DNA of 64,000 nt from Brachypterus glaber (GCA_958510825.1 OY294046.1:43222656-43286655); one strand, 5' to 3'; positions 11,109-20,946 are shown, counted from the stretch's first letter. The notes: generated by a model not told the origin, from the sequence alone. Numbers and translations are program-made.

Positions 11109-12045
11109 TTATGACGAGTTATGGTTATTCACCCGTGACGAGGTTTTTCCTATCAAAGACTTCCATATTGCAGGTAAGTGGTAACCAGTGTCCCGATTGA
11201 TATTGTTAGGATGCTTGATGATTTCTATCGATTCCCGTATCTTCCTTGGCATTTTTCTGTTTTCTGTTAATATTTGTTTTGTTTCAGACAAATTGATTTT
11301 ATGACCTGTTTCATGTACATGTTCGGCTACTGCCGATAAGGAAATTTGTTTCTTTCTTATATTGCGCTCATGCTCTTGAAGTCTTGTAGAAATTTTTCTC
11401 TTAGTTTCACCTATGTAAACCGTACCACAGGAGCAGGGTATTTTATATACGCCTTCTGAACTCAGGGGTATTTTGTCTTTTGTTGAAGTCAAACATTGAC
11501 CTAATTTTTGGTTGGACCGAAATATAGGCTTAATATTTGACTTTTTCAAAAGTTTACCTATTTTATCCGTGATACCGCTTACATAGGGAAGTATAACTTG
11601 TGTCTGTCTGTCATTGTCACTATTGTCCTGTTGTTTGGGTCTGGGATTTCTGTATTTGTATATGGTCTTATTAATGTATTTTTTGGTATAACCGTTCATG
11701 GTCAAGGCTTTGGTTAGTTTAAGGAGTTCTGTGTCTAGGGAATTCTTGTGTGATTTTTCGTTCAAATTTTCCAGTAGGATCGGTCTCGAGTTTTTCGTAT
11801 GTGTCATTGTCTATGAGTTCCGTTATTTTGTTAAAATAGTCAAGTTTGTCCATCACCACAGTGGCATTACCCTTATCAGCAGGCACAACAATAATATCGT
11901 CATTACGATTAAGATTCTTTAAAGCTAAATATTCCTCCCTTGTCAGGTTAGACTTAGGTGGTTTTGACTTTTTCAGAATCTTAGCCGTTTCATAACGTAC
12001 TATCTCTGCATCTACCGGGGGTAATGAAGACAAGGAAAACTCCAA
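11109..12045 (-). pseudogene. Deleted inverted copy of the Penelope-like RT/endonuclease gene
   Basis: The minus strand encodes the start of the element's ORF (SLSSLPPVDAEIVRYETAK.. to about ..KFERKITQ) and then jumps directly to the region equivalent to residue 402 of the plus copy (NSLDTELLKL), with a change of frame. About 866 bp are missing, equivalent to about 12362-13227 of the plus copy, and the junction lies at a short 'acaa' match. The reverse transcriptase palm is therefore gone, while the GIY-YIG part is intact. It cannot make an active enzyme. Confidence 0.9.
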
Positions 12046-13862
12046 CAGACGAAATAATTTCTATAGTGGAGTCTTCCTTGTCTTCATTACCCCCGGTAGA
12101 TGCAGAGATAGTACGTTATGAAACGGCTAAGATTCTGAAAAAGTCAAAACCACCTAAGTCTAACCTGACAAGGGAGGAATATTTAGCTTTAAAGAATCTT
12201 AATCGTAATGACGATATTATTCTTGTGCCTGCTGATAAGGGTAATGCCACTGTGGTGATGGACAAACTTGACTATTTTAACAAAATAACGGAACTCATAG
12301 ACAATGACACATACGAAAAACTCGAGACCGATCCTACTGGAAAATTTGAACGAAAAATCACACAATTACTTAAACAATCCTCCCTTACACCTCTTGAAAT
12401 TTATAATCTAACCCCCCGAGACTCCCGCGTACCAAAATTATATGGTTTACCTAAAATTCACAAGGACGGTGCCCCTCTTAGACCAATTGTCAGCACAATA
12501 GGTTCCCCTACGTATAAACTTGCCAAACACCTTGCCCAAATCTTAAATCAGTTAGTTGGAAAAACGAGGTCTTATGTAAAAAATTCCACACACTTTGTAC
12601 AAACCTTATCGACAGTGACCCTGGACCCCTCGGACATAATGGTTAGTTTCGACGTAGAATCTCTATTTACTAACGTTCCCGTTCCCGATACAATAAATAT
12701 TATACGAGACCTACTTACAACTGGAAATCTTGACCCTAAGTTATGTAAATTATTTGAAGCTTGTCTGACATCTACATATTTTCTGATACAGGGAGAGTTC
12801 TATGAACAAGTGTCAGGCGCCGCAATGGGATCCCCATTATCACCCCCTGCGGCCAATGCTTTCATGGAATACTTCGAGAAAAAAGCTATTGAGTCATTTC
12901 CATTAAAACCTAAAATTTGGCGCAGATACGTAGACGATGTCTATGCTATTTGGCCCCATGGCATGGAAAGCCTTCAAGGTTTTCTAAATCACCTCAATTC
13001 CCAACATAAATCTATACGGTTTACGATGGAAATTGAGAACAACGGATCACTTCCCTTTTTGGACGTTTTGGTTTACAAAACGGAAAATGGCTTAATAGGA
13101 CACTCGGTATACAGGAAGAAAACCCACACTGACAGATACCTAAACGCATTTTCACATCACCATCCCTCTCAAAAACGCTCGGTAGTTAATTCACTTGTTC
13201 ATAGGGCTTTCATGATTTCAGACAAGAATTCCCTAGACACAGAACTCCTTAAACTAACCAAAGCCTTGACCATGAACGGTTATACCAAAAAAGACATTAA
13301 TAAGACCATATACAAATACAGAAATCCCAGACCCAAACAACAGGACAATAGTGACAATGACAGACAGACACAAATTATACTTCCCTATGTAAGCGGTATC
13401 ACGGATAAAATAGGTAAACTTTTGAAAAAGTCAAATATTAAGCCTATATTTCGGTCCAACCAAAAATTAGGTCAATGTTTGACTTCAACAAAAGACAAAA
13501 TACCCCTGAGTTCAGAAGGCGTATATAAAATACCCTGCTCCTGTGGTACGGTTTACATAGGTGAAACTAAGAGAAAAATTTCTACAAGACTTCAAGAGCA
13601 TGAGCGCAATATAAGAAAGAAACAAATTTCCTTATCGGCAGTAGCCGAACATGTACATGAAACAGGTCATAAAATCAATTTGTCTGAAACAAAACAAATA
13701 TTAACAGAAAACAGAAAAATGCCAAGGAAGATACGGGAATCGATAGAAATCATCAAGCATCCTAATAATATCAATCGGGACACTGGTTACCACTTACCTG
13801 CAATATGGAAGTCTTTGATAGGAAAAACCTCGTCACGGGTGAATAACCATAACTCGTCATAA
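12024..13862 (+). CDS. Penelope-like reverse transcriptase with GIY-YIG endonuclease
   Basis: The 612-residue frame has no internal stop. The RT region runs from about residue 60 to 390, with LPKIHKDGAPLRPIVS (142-157), motif A VSFD (Asp210), AAMGSPLSP (266-274), the catalytic YVDD (302-305) and SLPFLDVLV (342-350). The C-terminal GIY-YIG nuclease shows GVY (499-501), YIG (511-513), the CSC cysteines (505, 507) and the HVHETGH histidines (543-549). The enzyme would nick target DNA and prime reverse transcription there. The first five residues come from the inverted copy, so the natural N-terminus is missing. It is probably 5' truncated compared with full-length family members, and expression is doubtful. 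Confidence 0.93.
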   Translation: MKTRKTPTDEIISIVESSLSSLPPVDAEIVRYETAKILKKSKPPKSNLTREEYLALKNLNRNDDIILVPADKGNATVVMDKLDYFNKITELIDNDTYEKLETDPTGKFERKITQLLKQSSLTPLEIYNLTPRDSRVPKLYGLPKIHKDGAPLRPIVSTIGSPTYKLAKHLAQILNQLVGKTRSYVKNSTHFVQTLSTVTLDPSDIMVSFDVESLFTNVPVPDTINIIRDLLTTGNLDPKLCKLFEACLTSTYFLIQGEFYEQVSGAAMGSPLSPPAANAFMEYFEKKAIESFPLKPKIWRRYVDDVYAIWPHGMESLQGFLNHLNSQHKSIRFTMEIENNGSLPFLDVLVYKTENGLIGHSVYRKKTHTDRYLNAFSHHHPSQKRSVVNSLVHRAFMISDKNSLDTELLKLTKALTMNGYTKKDINKTIYKYRNPRPKQQDNSDNDRQTQIILPYVSGITDKIGKLLKKSNIKPIFRSNQKLGQCLTSTKDKIPLSSEGVYKIPCSCGTVYIGETKRKISTRLQEHERNIRKKQISLSAVAEHVHETGHKINLSETKQILTENRKMPRKIRESIEIIKHPNNINRDTGYHLPAIWKSLIGKTSSRVNNHNSS

Positions 13863-13896
13863 ATAGTGACACAAGTTGATTCGAAACGTAGTTTCA

Positions 13897-13954
13897 GATT
13901 AATCCCTGAAGATGTCTCTAGTAGTAAGAGACGAAACGTCGGAAAGTGAAAATC
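13897..13954 (+). ncRNA. Hammerhead ribozyme motif downstream of the Penelope ORF
   Basis: Just after the stop codon: TCC (13903-13905), CTGAAGA (13906-13912), a stem TGTCTC/GAGAC, GAAAC (13933-13937), GTC (13938-13940) and GGA (13941-13943). An outer GATT/AATC pairing (13897-13900 with 13951-13954) could extend helix I. Helix III is only ACGU, self-complementary, which suggests dimer action. Hammerhead motifs in the terminal repeats of Penelope-like elements are established. That this copy cleaves is inferred. Confidence 0.6.
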
Positions 13955-15379
13955 CATTAACACGGTCTAAACCCGAAAGTGAAAGTTCTTTATAGATAAC
14001 AAGCCGTCAAGATATATAATGCTTCACATTCCATAGTATTCACTTTATAGTGGATAGTATACTGAGTTGTTTTTTGAAAAATTTCTTAAAATATAATTTC
14101 TTTGAGCTCGTATACGCACTTTTTATACTGTATTTATTTGGCTATGAATATGAAAAGCGGCTAAATTAAAGAGATAACAAGCCGTCAAGATATATAATGC
14201 TTCACATTCCATAGTATTCACTTCATAGTGGATGGTATACTGAGTTTTTTTTCGAAAAATTTCTAAAAAATATAAATTCCTTGAGCTCGTATACGCACTT
14301 TTTATACTGTATTTATTTGGCTATGAATATGAAAAGGGGCTAAATTAAAGAGATAACAAGCCGTAAAGATATATAATGCTTCACATTCCATAGTATTCAC
14401 TTTATAGTGGATAGTATACTGAGTTGTTTTTTGGAAAATTTCTTAAAATATAAATTCTTTGAGCTCGTATATGCATTTTTTATACTGTATTTATTTGGCT
14501 ATGAATATGAAAAGCGGCTAAATTAAAGAGATAACAAGCCGTCAAGATATATAATGCTTCACATTCCATAGTATTCACTTCATAGTGGATGGTATACTGA
14601 GTTTTTTTTTGGAAAAATTTCTAAAAAATATAAATTCCTTGAGCTCGTATACGCACTTTTTATACTGTATTTATTTGGCTATGAATATGAAAAGGGGCTA
14701 AATTAAAGAGATAACAAGCCGTAAAGATATATAATGCTTCACATTCCATAGTATTCACTTTATAGTGGATAGTATACTGAGTTTTTTTTTTGGAAAATTT
14801 CTTAAAATATAAATTCTTTGAGCTCGTATATGCATTTTTTATACTGTATTTATTTGGCTATGAATATGAAAAGCGGCTAAATTAAAGAGATAACAAGCCG
14901 TCAAGATATATAATGCTTCACATTCCATAGTATTCACTTTATAGTGGATAGTATACTGAGTTTTTTTTTTTCTTAAAATATAAATTCTTTGAGCTCGTAT
15001 ACGTACTTTTTATACTGTATTTATTTGGCCATGAATATGAAAAGCGGCTAAATTAAAGAGATAGCAAGCCGTCAAGATATATAATGCTTCACATTCCATA
15101 GTATTCAATTTATAGTGGATAGTATACTGAGTTTTTTTTTTCTTAAAATATAAATTCTTTGAGCTCGTATACGTACTTTTTATACTGTATTTATTTGGCT
15201 ATGAATATGAAAAGGGGCTAAATTAAAGAGATAACAAGCCGTAAAGATATATAATGCTTCACATTCCATAGTATTCACTTTATAGTGGATAGTATACTGA
15301 GTTGTTTTTTGGAAAATTTCTTAAAATATAAATTCTTTGAGCTCGTATATGCATTTTTTATACTGTATTTATTTGGCTT

Positions 15380-15785
15380 CAATTTTTTTTACTTTTTTTT
15401 GTATAGGGGTATCCCCATAACTTGATTGTTTATGATTAAAATGATTAAAATTAGTATGAATATTTTTTTAGAATCAAAGTAGGGATTGGGAATTCATCAA
15501 ATTTTTCCTTTTATTTTTGTAATAGTTTAGCCCCCATATATTTGTTTCGTGAGACTTTTTTTCAGACATAATGGGTAGGGCTTTTCTCCTCGATTACTGT
15601 GATTTTTGATTTCGGTTTTGGTTTGAAATCCGTGAGACTATGTGTTCTTGAGTTATCTTACTGAAAAACAAGCCTTTCCCAAAAATTTGAAAGTTTTCAA
15701 AATGTGAAAGGAAATAGTTAACACAGATGGACGGACAGACGCCTAGACGCGTCTAAACGGTCGGCTTTTTTAAATATAATTTAGA
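15380..15785 (-). repeat. Dispersed repeat D body, next to the satellite
   Basis: Directly after the last satellite monomer comes 'ccccataacttga', then 'gttcttgagttatc' and a GACGGACAGACG cluster at about 15730-15755. The same order of blocks follows satellite-like sequence at 37577-38310 and 56765-57215. No coding frame is present. Confidence 0.6.
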
Positions 15786-16606
15786 ATTAGATGCATATTG
15801 GTATAACAATTTTTATTATTTCTTTTTTGACAAAAACAAATTGGATGTCCTGTAGTGGTCACAATATAAGGTTTATTTGTCGAATCATTATAACTATCAC
15901 TAACATTATCACTAAAATAAATATATAATTTAATTTTATTTAAAAAGCGCCTTAATTTGTATTAATTTTTCTTAAAAATAAGTAAAAAATACTTTATGAG
16001 AAAGTACAACAAGAAGTAACAACAGTTCTATTCAAATACTATAAATAGACAGATCGTAACTGTTCTAACCAAAGACATATTAAAAAAGTTGTTATAATTA
16101 TGAATAGGCCCCCAAAATTGGGTTTCTGATCATTTAATTGAGCTAAATTTTTTAGGACCCACTTAGGGGACCAAAATAAAGGTTTTAACCAATTTTAGTT
16201 AAATTCGGCCCATGCCTATTAAGTAATAACTTTTTAAATAAATTAATTTAATTTAAGAAAATTATTAGATGGCGCTAATTTCTGAATTATATTTAGTTAG
16301 TTTATTATTAATAAATGGATAAAATAATAATAAATTCTTCTACTTGAGGCTGCTAAGAGTTTAACAAGACACTTAATGAGAAATAAATTAAAGTTATTTT
16401 CATGTTGGGTATTAAAGTTTTAAATTGGTGCACACCAATTATTTTTAAGATTCTTTTGTTTTTATCTATCCGACTATAAATCATATGTTTATGAATGAAT
16501 TATATTTTGTTTTTGTTTAATTTAATTTGAAATAAATTAATATTAATAATAATAAATTATTATACTAATATTCTATCACAATCGCTACCAGTTATGGACT
16601 GCAGTC
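15786..16606. other. AT-rich spacer, nothing recognised
   Basis: No useful frame, inverted repeat or similarity to the rest of the window was found, apart from a short perfect 'ggactgcagtcc' palindrome at about 16597. Confidence 0.4.
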
Positions 16607-16835
16607 CAAATTATAGTTTGTTTTTTCAAGCAAGATAGTAAATTAAAAATCGCACAGCCAATATTTTTACAACAGTTTTGAATAGTATATGTTTGCGTAT
16701 AGAATGTAGTTATGTTTTATGAAATAAACTACGCAGTATATTCGCACATCCAATATTCGAATTTGTTTTGAAAATATTCACTTTGAGATTTTTAATTTAC
16801 TATCTTGCTTAAAAAAAAACAGACCATAGTTTAAA
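16607..16835. mobile_element. MITE-like hairpin, ~230 bp
   Basis: 'caagcaagatagtaaattaa' near 16628 with 'aaaatc' is mirrored near 16780-16815 as 'gatttttaatttactatctt' and 'gctt'. Outer ends 'tatagtttg' and 'cagaccatagt' also pair. It is non-coding and has a 110-bp AT-rich loop. Confidence 0.7.
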
Positions 16836-17379
16836 ACAAAGTAATTCTACACCAAGTACTGACACTGGACTATGGGCCAAGAGACCTGCGTTTTTGGCAA
16901 AAAGTCGACAAAATTGACTTTTGAATTTCCAAAAAGTAAATAGGGCAACCAAATAAGGAACAGAGCAATTATTCTCAAAATTTTATTACATTATATTAAA
17001 GCGTTTGTTTTCTACTTGTAAGGGTTTAAAATAGAAAAAAATATATAATTTTTTCAATGCTTTTGTTGTTAAAATAAATACTACACTTTTGCATAAGCAA
17101 TCATTTAAGTTTTGTTTTAAATTAAAATAATTAATAAAGGTATAAACTAATTAAATATCATATTTAATTAATAAAACTTTTTAGTTCTTACGATCTGTGT
17201 ACTTTTAAATTAGCAGAAACATGATGTTTTAACCAAAATTTTCACTTTCAATGTAAAATAAATTTGCATAATGCTACCGATTTTAAATACCATACATCAT
17301 TTGGTAGCCTACACTAAGTACTTTATTGCCTATATGAGAATTTTTGCCCGTTTTTCTTTCCCATTTTAAAAAATTTCAA

Positions 17380-17660
17380 AATGTTTGGGAAAGCCTTGTA
17401 TTTGTGCAAAAATTCAATTTTTTCTTCGCTTATTTTTGCGTTTTATTGCGTTTCATATCGATATAAAACAGTTACTAGCAAAAAAAAAAATCGGTCAGTC
17501 AGTCGATCGGTCTGTCCGGGAAATCTTGTGGGCACGATAACTTTAGAAATCTTTAAGCTAGAGACTTGAAATTTGGCACACGCGTATATTACCAAAAGTT
17601 CTTGCTAGGGATTGTTTTTGGTAAACATTGGGGTGGGGCAATGGGGAAAATACGAGAGGC
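17380..17660 (+). repeat. Dispersed repeat D copy
   Basis: 'gtctgtccgggaaatcttgt' is followed by 'cacgataacttta', 'gctagagacttgaaatttgg' and 'accaaaagttcttgctaggg'. The same order occurs at 58350-58480 and, on the minus strand, at 31370-31530 and 31962-32123. Confidence 0.75.
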
Positions 17661-17699
17661 TGACCGCGAGGAAATCTTTTGTACAAGCCAAAGGAAGTC

Positions 17700-17880
17700 A
17701 GGAGGAACTCTGGAGGAACTTCGGAGGAACTCCGAGGAACTTTGAGGAACTCTGAAGAACTCTGGAGGAACACTGAGGAACACTGAGGAACTCCGAGGAA
17801 CTCCGGAAGAACTCCGAAGGAACTCAGAGGAACTCTGAGGAACTCTTTGCAAAAAGGAACTCTTTTGTACAAATTTCAGA
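17700..17880. repeat. Minisatellite of GGAACTCYGA-like units
   Basis: Some fifteen tandem units of about 10-12 bp (GAGGAACTCTG, GAGGAACTCCG and close variants) form this block. It ends in 'aactctttgcaaaaaggaac' and 'acaaatttcag', a tail also found at the end of the block at 18375-18512. Frames through it on the minus strand give Ser/Val/Phe/Arg-rich repeats that are only a by-product of the repeat. Confidence 0.85.
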
Positions 17881-17974
17881 AGAGGTCAGAAACAATTATT
17901 TATTACCCATGCGGATTAATGTTTTTATTTTCAAACTAAATGAGCCGTTAGAAACACTTTATCAAAACATCCTA

Positions 17975-18330
17975 CCTTCGGGCGCCAATTTTTTTTTTTG
18001 AAGGTAAATTTGGGTGGCCATCTTGTATTTGAAGGGGCGCCAAGTTTGGTTGTAACCGTCAGGGACAAAGCTTTTTTTCATAAAGGTATTTTTCTTCTCT
18101 TTTTGTAGGGGCGCCAAGGCCAAGTTTTGGTTGAAACTGTCAGGGACAAAGCTTTTTTTCATGAAGGTATTGTTTTGGGCGCCAATTTTTGTTTTTGAAG
18201 GGGCGCCAAATTTGGTAGAAACCGTCAAGGACTAAGCTTTTTTTCTTGAAGGTATTTTTTGAGGCGCCAACTTTTTTTTTTTGTAGGGGCGCCAAGTTTG
18301 GTTGAAACCACCGTCAGGGACAAAGCTTTG
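17975..18330. repeat. GGCGCC-rich tandem repeat
   Basis: Four or so diverged units of roughly 85-100 bp share 'ggggcgccaagtttggttg', 'accgtcagggacaaagcttt' and 'catgaaggtatt'. Each carries one or two GGCGCC palindromes, which are rare elsewhere in this AT-rich window. It lies between the two minisatellite blocks. Confidence 0.8.
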
Positions 18331-18374
18331 CTTGCATAGCGGTAATTTCTACGGCTTATTTGCAAAAATTACCC

Positions 18375-18512
18375 CTTCCAGAGAGGAACTCTTAAGGAAC
18401 ACAGAAGGAACTCCCAAGGAACTCTGGAGGAACTCCGAAAGAACTCCGAGGAACTCCGAAGGAACTCTGAGGAACTCTTTGCAAAAAGGAACTCTTTTGC
18501 ACAAATTTCAGC
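18375..18512. repeat. Second GGAACTCYGA minisatellite block
   Basis: The same unit type as at 17700-17880, in the same orientation, ending in the same 'gcaaaaaggaactctttt' tail. The two blocks were probably produced by one segmental duplication around the GGCGCC block. Confidence 0.8.
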
Positions 18513-18704
18513 CCCTAGGGAAAATAAAATATTTTTTCACAAAAATTGAAAATTTCTAAATTAATTAATATTTTAGGTCAGGATTTAAACATAGATTTAA
18601 ATGAAAATTTTTAAAGGAAGTACTTAATAATATTACGTGTTTTTTATACTTTTTACCTATATAAATGCAAAGAATTTCGTATCAATTTATTTCATTTCAG
18701 TTAT

Positions 18705-19065
18705 CAATTTCAGCATCCTTGACAACCCTTGAATACTTATTTTCATCCGAATTCAATAAAATTTTATTAATTTTGTCGCCATATTGAATTTTTGAAAACA
18801 GATTCTATTTTAGCATCCTCGAATACCAATTTTCATCGGAATCCAATGAAATTTTACAGATTATGCCGCCATATTGGGTCTTCCATTTTAAAAAATTTTA
18901 AATTTTAAAAACATGTTCGTTTTCTGCATCCTCGAAAACCCCTGAATACCAATTTTCATTAATATCCAATAAAATGTAACAGATTTGGCCGCCATATTGA
19001 GTCCGCCATTTTGAATTTTATATTTTTATAAACAGATTCAGTTTCAGCATTCTCGAAAACCCCTT
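18705..19065. repeat. Tandem repeat with CCGCCATATTG
   Basis: Three units of about 115-125 bp share 'gcatcctcgaaaacccctga', 'taccaattttcat', 'atccaataaaattttacaga' and 'ccgccatattg'. They are diverged by roughly one in six positions. No open frame spans them. Confidence 0.75.
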
Positions 19066-19300
19066 TTTACTAATTTTTACGATATTACAGCCAAAAGCCG
19101 AGTTTTGGCCAAAAACGAAGGTCTCCTGGCCCATAGTGCACTGACAAATAAAACTGGCTAATTTAAAAGGAAGGTGCTTTTCTCCAAGGTTGCCAAGCCG
19201 CTCATGAACGGAGTTGCCATTAAGCATTAAAATTGCCTAAAATGTAAGAATAAAATATTTCAAACAGACAATTTGCAAAAAGTAAGGTTAAATATGTTGC

Positions 19301-19435
19301 GATCGGTTCGGCAGAATACGACAGGAGATCTTCGGAGTGGCAACTCTCCGAAGAGAGGAGTTGCGTACCCTTGCCTGGACAGATATCGCGACCTTTATAA
19401 GGAGGTCCGGCAGGTTTAGGCAGGGAGTAGGGTAG
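19301..19435 (+). pseudogene. C-terminus of an RNase H-bearing LINE ORF2
   Basis: The frame from 19301 gives DRFGRIRQEIFGVATLRREE, LRTLAWTDIATFIRRSGRF and stops at TAG 19433-19435. This matches the end of the minus-strand LINE fragment at 20583-20946 (EELRDLPWAIILTFIERTGRF). It is the last ~44 codons of a non-LTR retrotransposon of the I/R1-like group, cut off upstream. Confidence 0.7.
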
Positions 19436-19439
19436 ATGT

Positions 19440-19760
19440 GTGGCTGGGACACACAGTTGTCCCCGAGCTCGCTTGTGTTAAAAAAAATTCGAACCAAAAG
19501 TTAAGGTTGGATCCTTGTAGTAATCGGTTTGGAGATAATATATCCACCAACAGCCAAATCCAGAAAATTCGCTTTTGGCAGATAATGGTAACTCTTCTTT
19601 GAAGAGGTACATCTTTTACACCAATGATAATAGAAACCTGTTCAAGTGTATTTAGTTAGTATTTTTGACGCAGATTCCAAATATCTTTTCAAAAGTAAGC
19701 TATCTATTTTTGTTACGGAGAAAAACATAAATAAAACAATGGAAAATTGAAATTTAGGGT
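19440..19760 (+). repeat. LINE 3' UTR, inverted partner of 22560-22830
   Basis: From 'ttcgaaccaaaagttaaggt' (about 19487) to about 19755 the sequence recurs as its reverse complement at 22560-22830 with roughly 90% identity (for example 'gcagataatggtaactcttc'). It follows the LINE stop codon at 19433, so I read it as the 3' UTR. The two copies form a 3.3-kb inverted repeat. Confidence 0.75.
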
Positions 19761-20049
19761 ACTTTTAAGCATTTACTTTTATTTAATTTTAGTAAATATA
19801 TGACTCTAAAGTATAAATGAAGAAAATCTGTTTCTTTAACTTAATAAAAATGTTAATTAGAACTTAATTTATTAACCATTTTAAATTTGGGAACCTTTAG
19901 AAAAATCGATTGATTTTGATTATATTTTATTTTGTTGAGTAGTGTGAAAATTGCAATCCTTCAAAGTTTGACTTTTTAAATCATTTTATGGAATAAGTAA
20001 ATCAGTGGTTATAAAACGGTTTAGAACATTGAATATAGTTCCTCCATCC

Positions 20050-20560
20050 GGCGGCGGTTCTAGGGAACCACGGCACTATGATACCAAATGTGTACTTGTT
20101 TGGGAATGATGCGAAACTCTCAACAAAATGAGGGTGCTAGGACACGAGGGTGTTGAAGGCAATGAGGCAGCAGACTCTCGTGCTAGAGAAGGGGCATGCA
20201 CTCAATTTACTTTAACAAAAGCCACCTGGTAAAGTCTACCAAAAAATGGGAAACCAAAATCATAGTTCGATATTGTAAAGACCAAAACTTAAGACAGGCC
20301 AAAATATTTATAAAATATCAACCTGAAAAACAAGAAAAGTGAACTCATTCCGGAAATAAAAACCAGTCATTGCCCTCTAAGATAACGCTTAAAGATTGAC
20401 ACCTGCTGTATATGCTCAGAAGCACCAGAAAAGGCCGAACACATTATCTGCTTTTGCAAAGTCATTGTTTGCAAAAAGCTACTATATCGAACAGGTATAT
20501 CCAAAATCTGCAGATATATCCTAAGTAGCCCCAAAAATACTTTTGGCCTTCTTGGGAAGC
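20050..20560 (+). pseudogene. Decayed LINE RNase H and C-terminal region
   Basis: The plus strand contains RVLGHEGVEGNEAADSRARE (about 20125-20195), typical of the C-terminal part of RNase H in I/R1-like LINEs. Later it has TCCICSEAPEKAEHIICFCK (about 20405-20465), the Cys/His stretch that ends ORF2 in such elements. Several stops and frameshifts separate the two. A second copy of the Cys/His part is at 23510-23710. Confidence 0.75.
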
Positions 20561-20582
20561 CTAAAGTTATATGTAGATTAAA

Positions 20583-20946
20583 TTATGAAGGGGATTCACA
20601 ATAGATCTCATTGGTCGCAGTGACTTGAAAGGTACTATGTTGCCTCACAGTAGTAAATTTTTGGGTTGGCCAAAGCCGGACAACTAGGCCATTTCTGGCC
20701 CTTTTTGTCACCCCAGGCAATCCCAGCCATTTACTAATTTGAGTCCTCCTTGAACCTGCCCGTCCTTTCAATAAAGGTCAGGATAATGGCCCAGGGGAGA
20801 TCTCTTAGTTCCTCTTGGTTGAGTCTTTGAGTTTCAAAGACTTGCAACCTGATCCTGTCGTATCTGACACACTTGGCTAAGTAATGAGAGGATGTTTCAT
20901 CCTCTTCGCACTCTGGGCATAGCGGACTCTCTAGAATCCGCATTGT
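20583..20946 (-). pseudogene. C-terminus of a second LINE, opposite strand
   Basis: Minus strand: MRILESPLCPECEEDETSSH then YLAKC..YDRIRLQVFETQR and EELRDLPWAIILTFIERTGR. The C-x2-C..H..C pattern and the following Trp/Phe-rich end are characteristic of ORF2 of RNase H-type LINEs. The stop is near 20734 and the rest to 20583 is its 3' UTR. It meets the plus-strand fragment (20050-20560) tail to tail. Confidence 0.75.

Larger units (their letters stand above)
10942..13994 (+). mobile_element. Penelope-like element, inverted double copy with 11-bp target duplication
   Basis: A nearly full plus-strand copy (about 12038-13994) is preceded by an inverted, internally deleted copy (10942 to about 12037). 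The two share ends in opposite orientation (for example the coding end at about 11105-11150 against 13815-13865). The direct repeat GATAACAAGCC at 10931-10941 and 13995-14005 flanks the whole, and the satellite monomer is restored exactly without it. The copies differ at few positions, so the insertion is recent relative to most elements here. Head-to-head partial copies of this kind are typical of Penelope-like elements. Confidence 0.92.
10911..15379 (+). repeat. ~178-bp satellite array, eight monomers, interrupted by a retroelement
   Basis: Monomers start with AAAAGSGGCTAAATTAAAG at 10911 (broken), 14153, 14332, 14510, 14690, 14869, 15040 and 15210. Lengths are about 170-180 bp. Removing the Penelope-like insertion and one copy of its target duplication gives a first monomer of 178 bp. 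Monomers 2-3 and 4-5 form a repeated dimer (alternating 'gcgg..gtcaag' and 'gggg..gtaaag' types), and monomers 6-7 share a deletion in the T-run, so the array grew by dimer and monomer duplication. Each monomer holds a 'cactttatagtggatagtat' hairpin-like core. Confidence 0.9.
16865..19139. mobile_element. Composite element built from tandem-repeat blocks
   Basis: The ends are inverted: 'actatgggccaagagacc' at 16870 and 'ggtctcctggcccatagt' to about 19137, each next to 'gttttTGGC' on the inside. The 7-bp ACTGACA flanks both ends (16858-16864, 19140-19146) and may be a target duplication. Inside lie a dispersed repeat D copy, two minisatellite blocks, a GGCGCC-rich tandem block and a CCGCCATATTG tandem block. 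No transposase is visible. The same end motif ('ctggcccatagtgca') recurs alone at about 32243-32258. Confidence 0.55.

Noticed and set aside
14153..15379. CRISPR-like regular repeats
   Set aside because: The units are contiguous ~178-bp monomers without unique spacers in a eukaryotic context, so this is a satellite.
17558..17872. Ser/Val/Phe/Arg-rich frames of 87-104 codons on the minus strand
   Set aside because: They are translations of the GGAACTCYGA minisatellite in two frames, not a protein.
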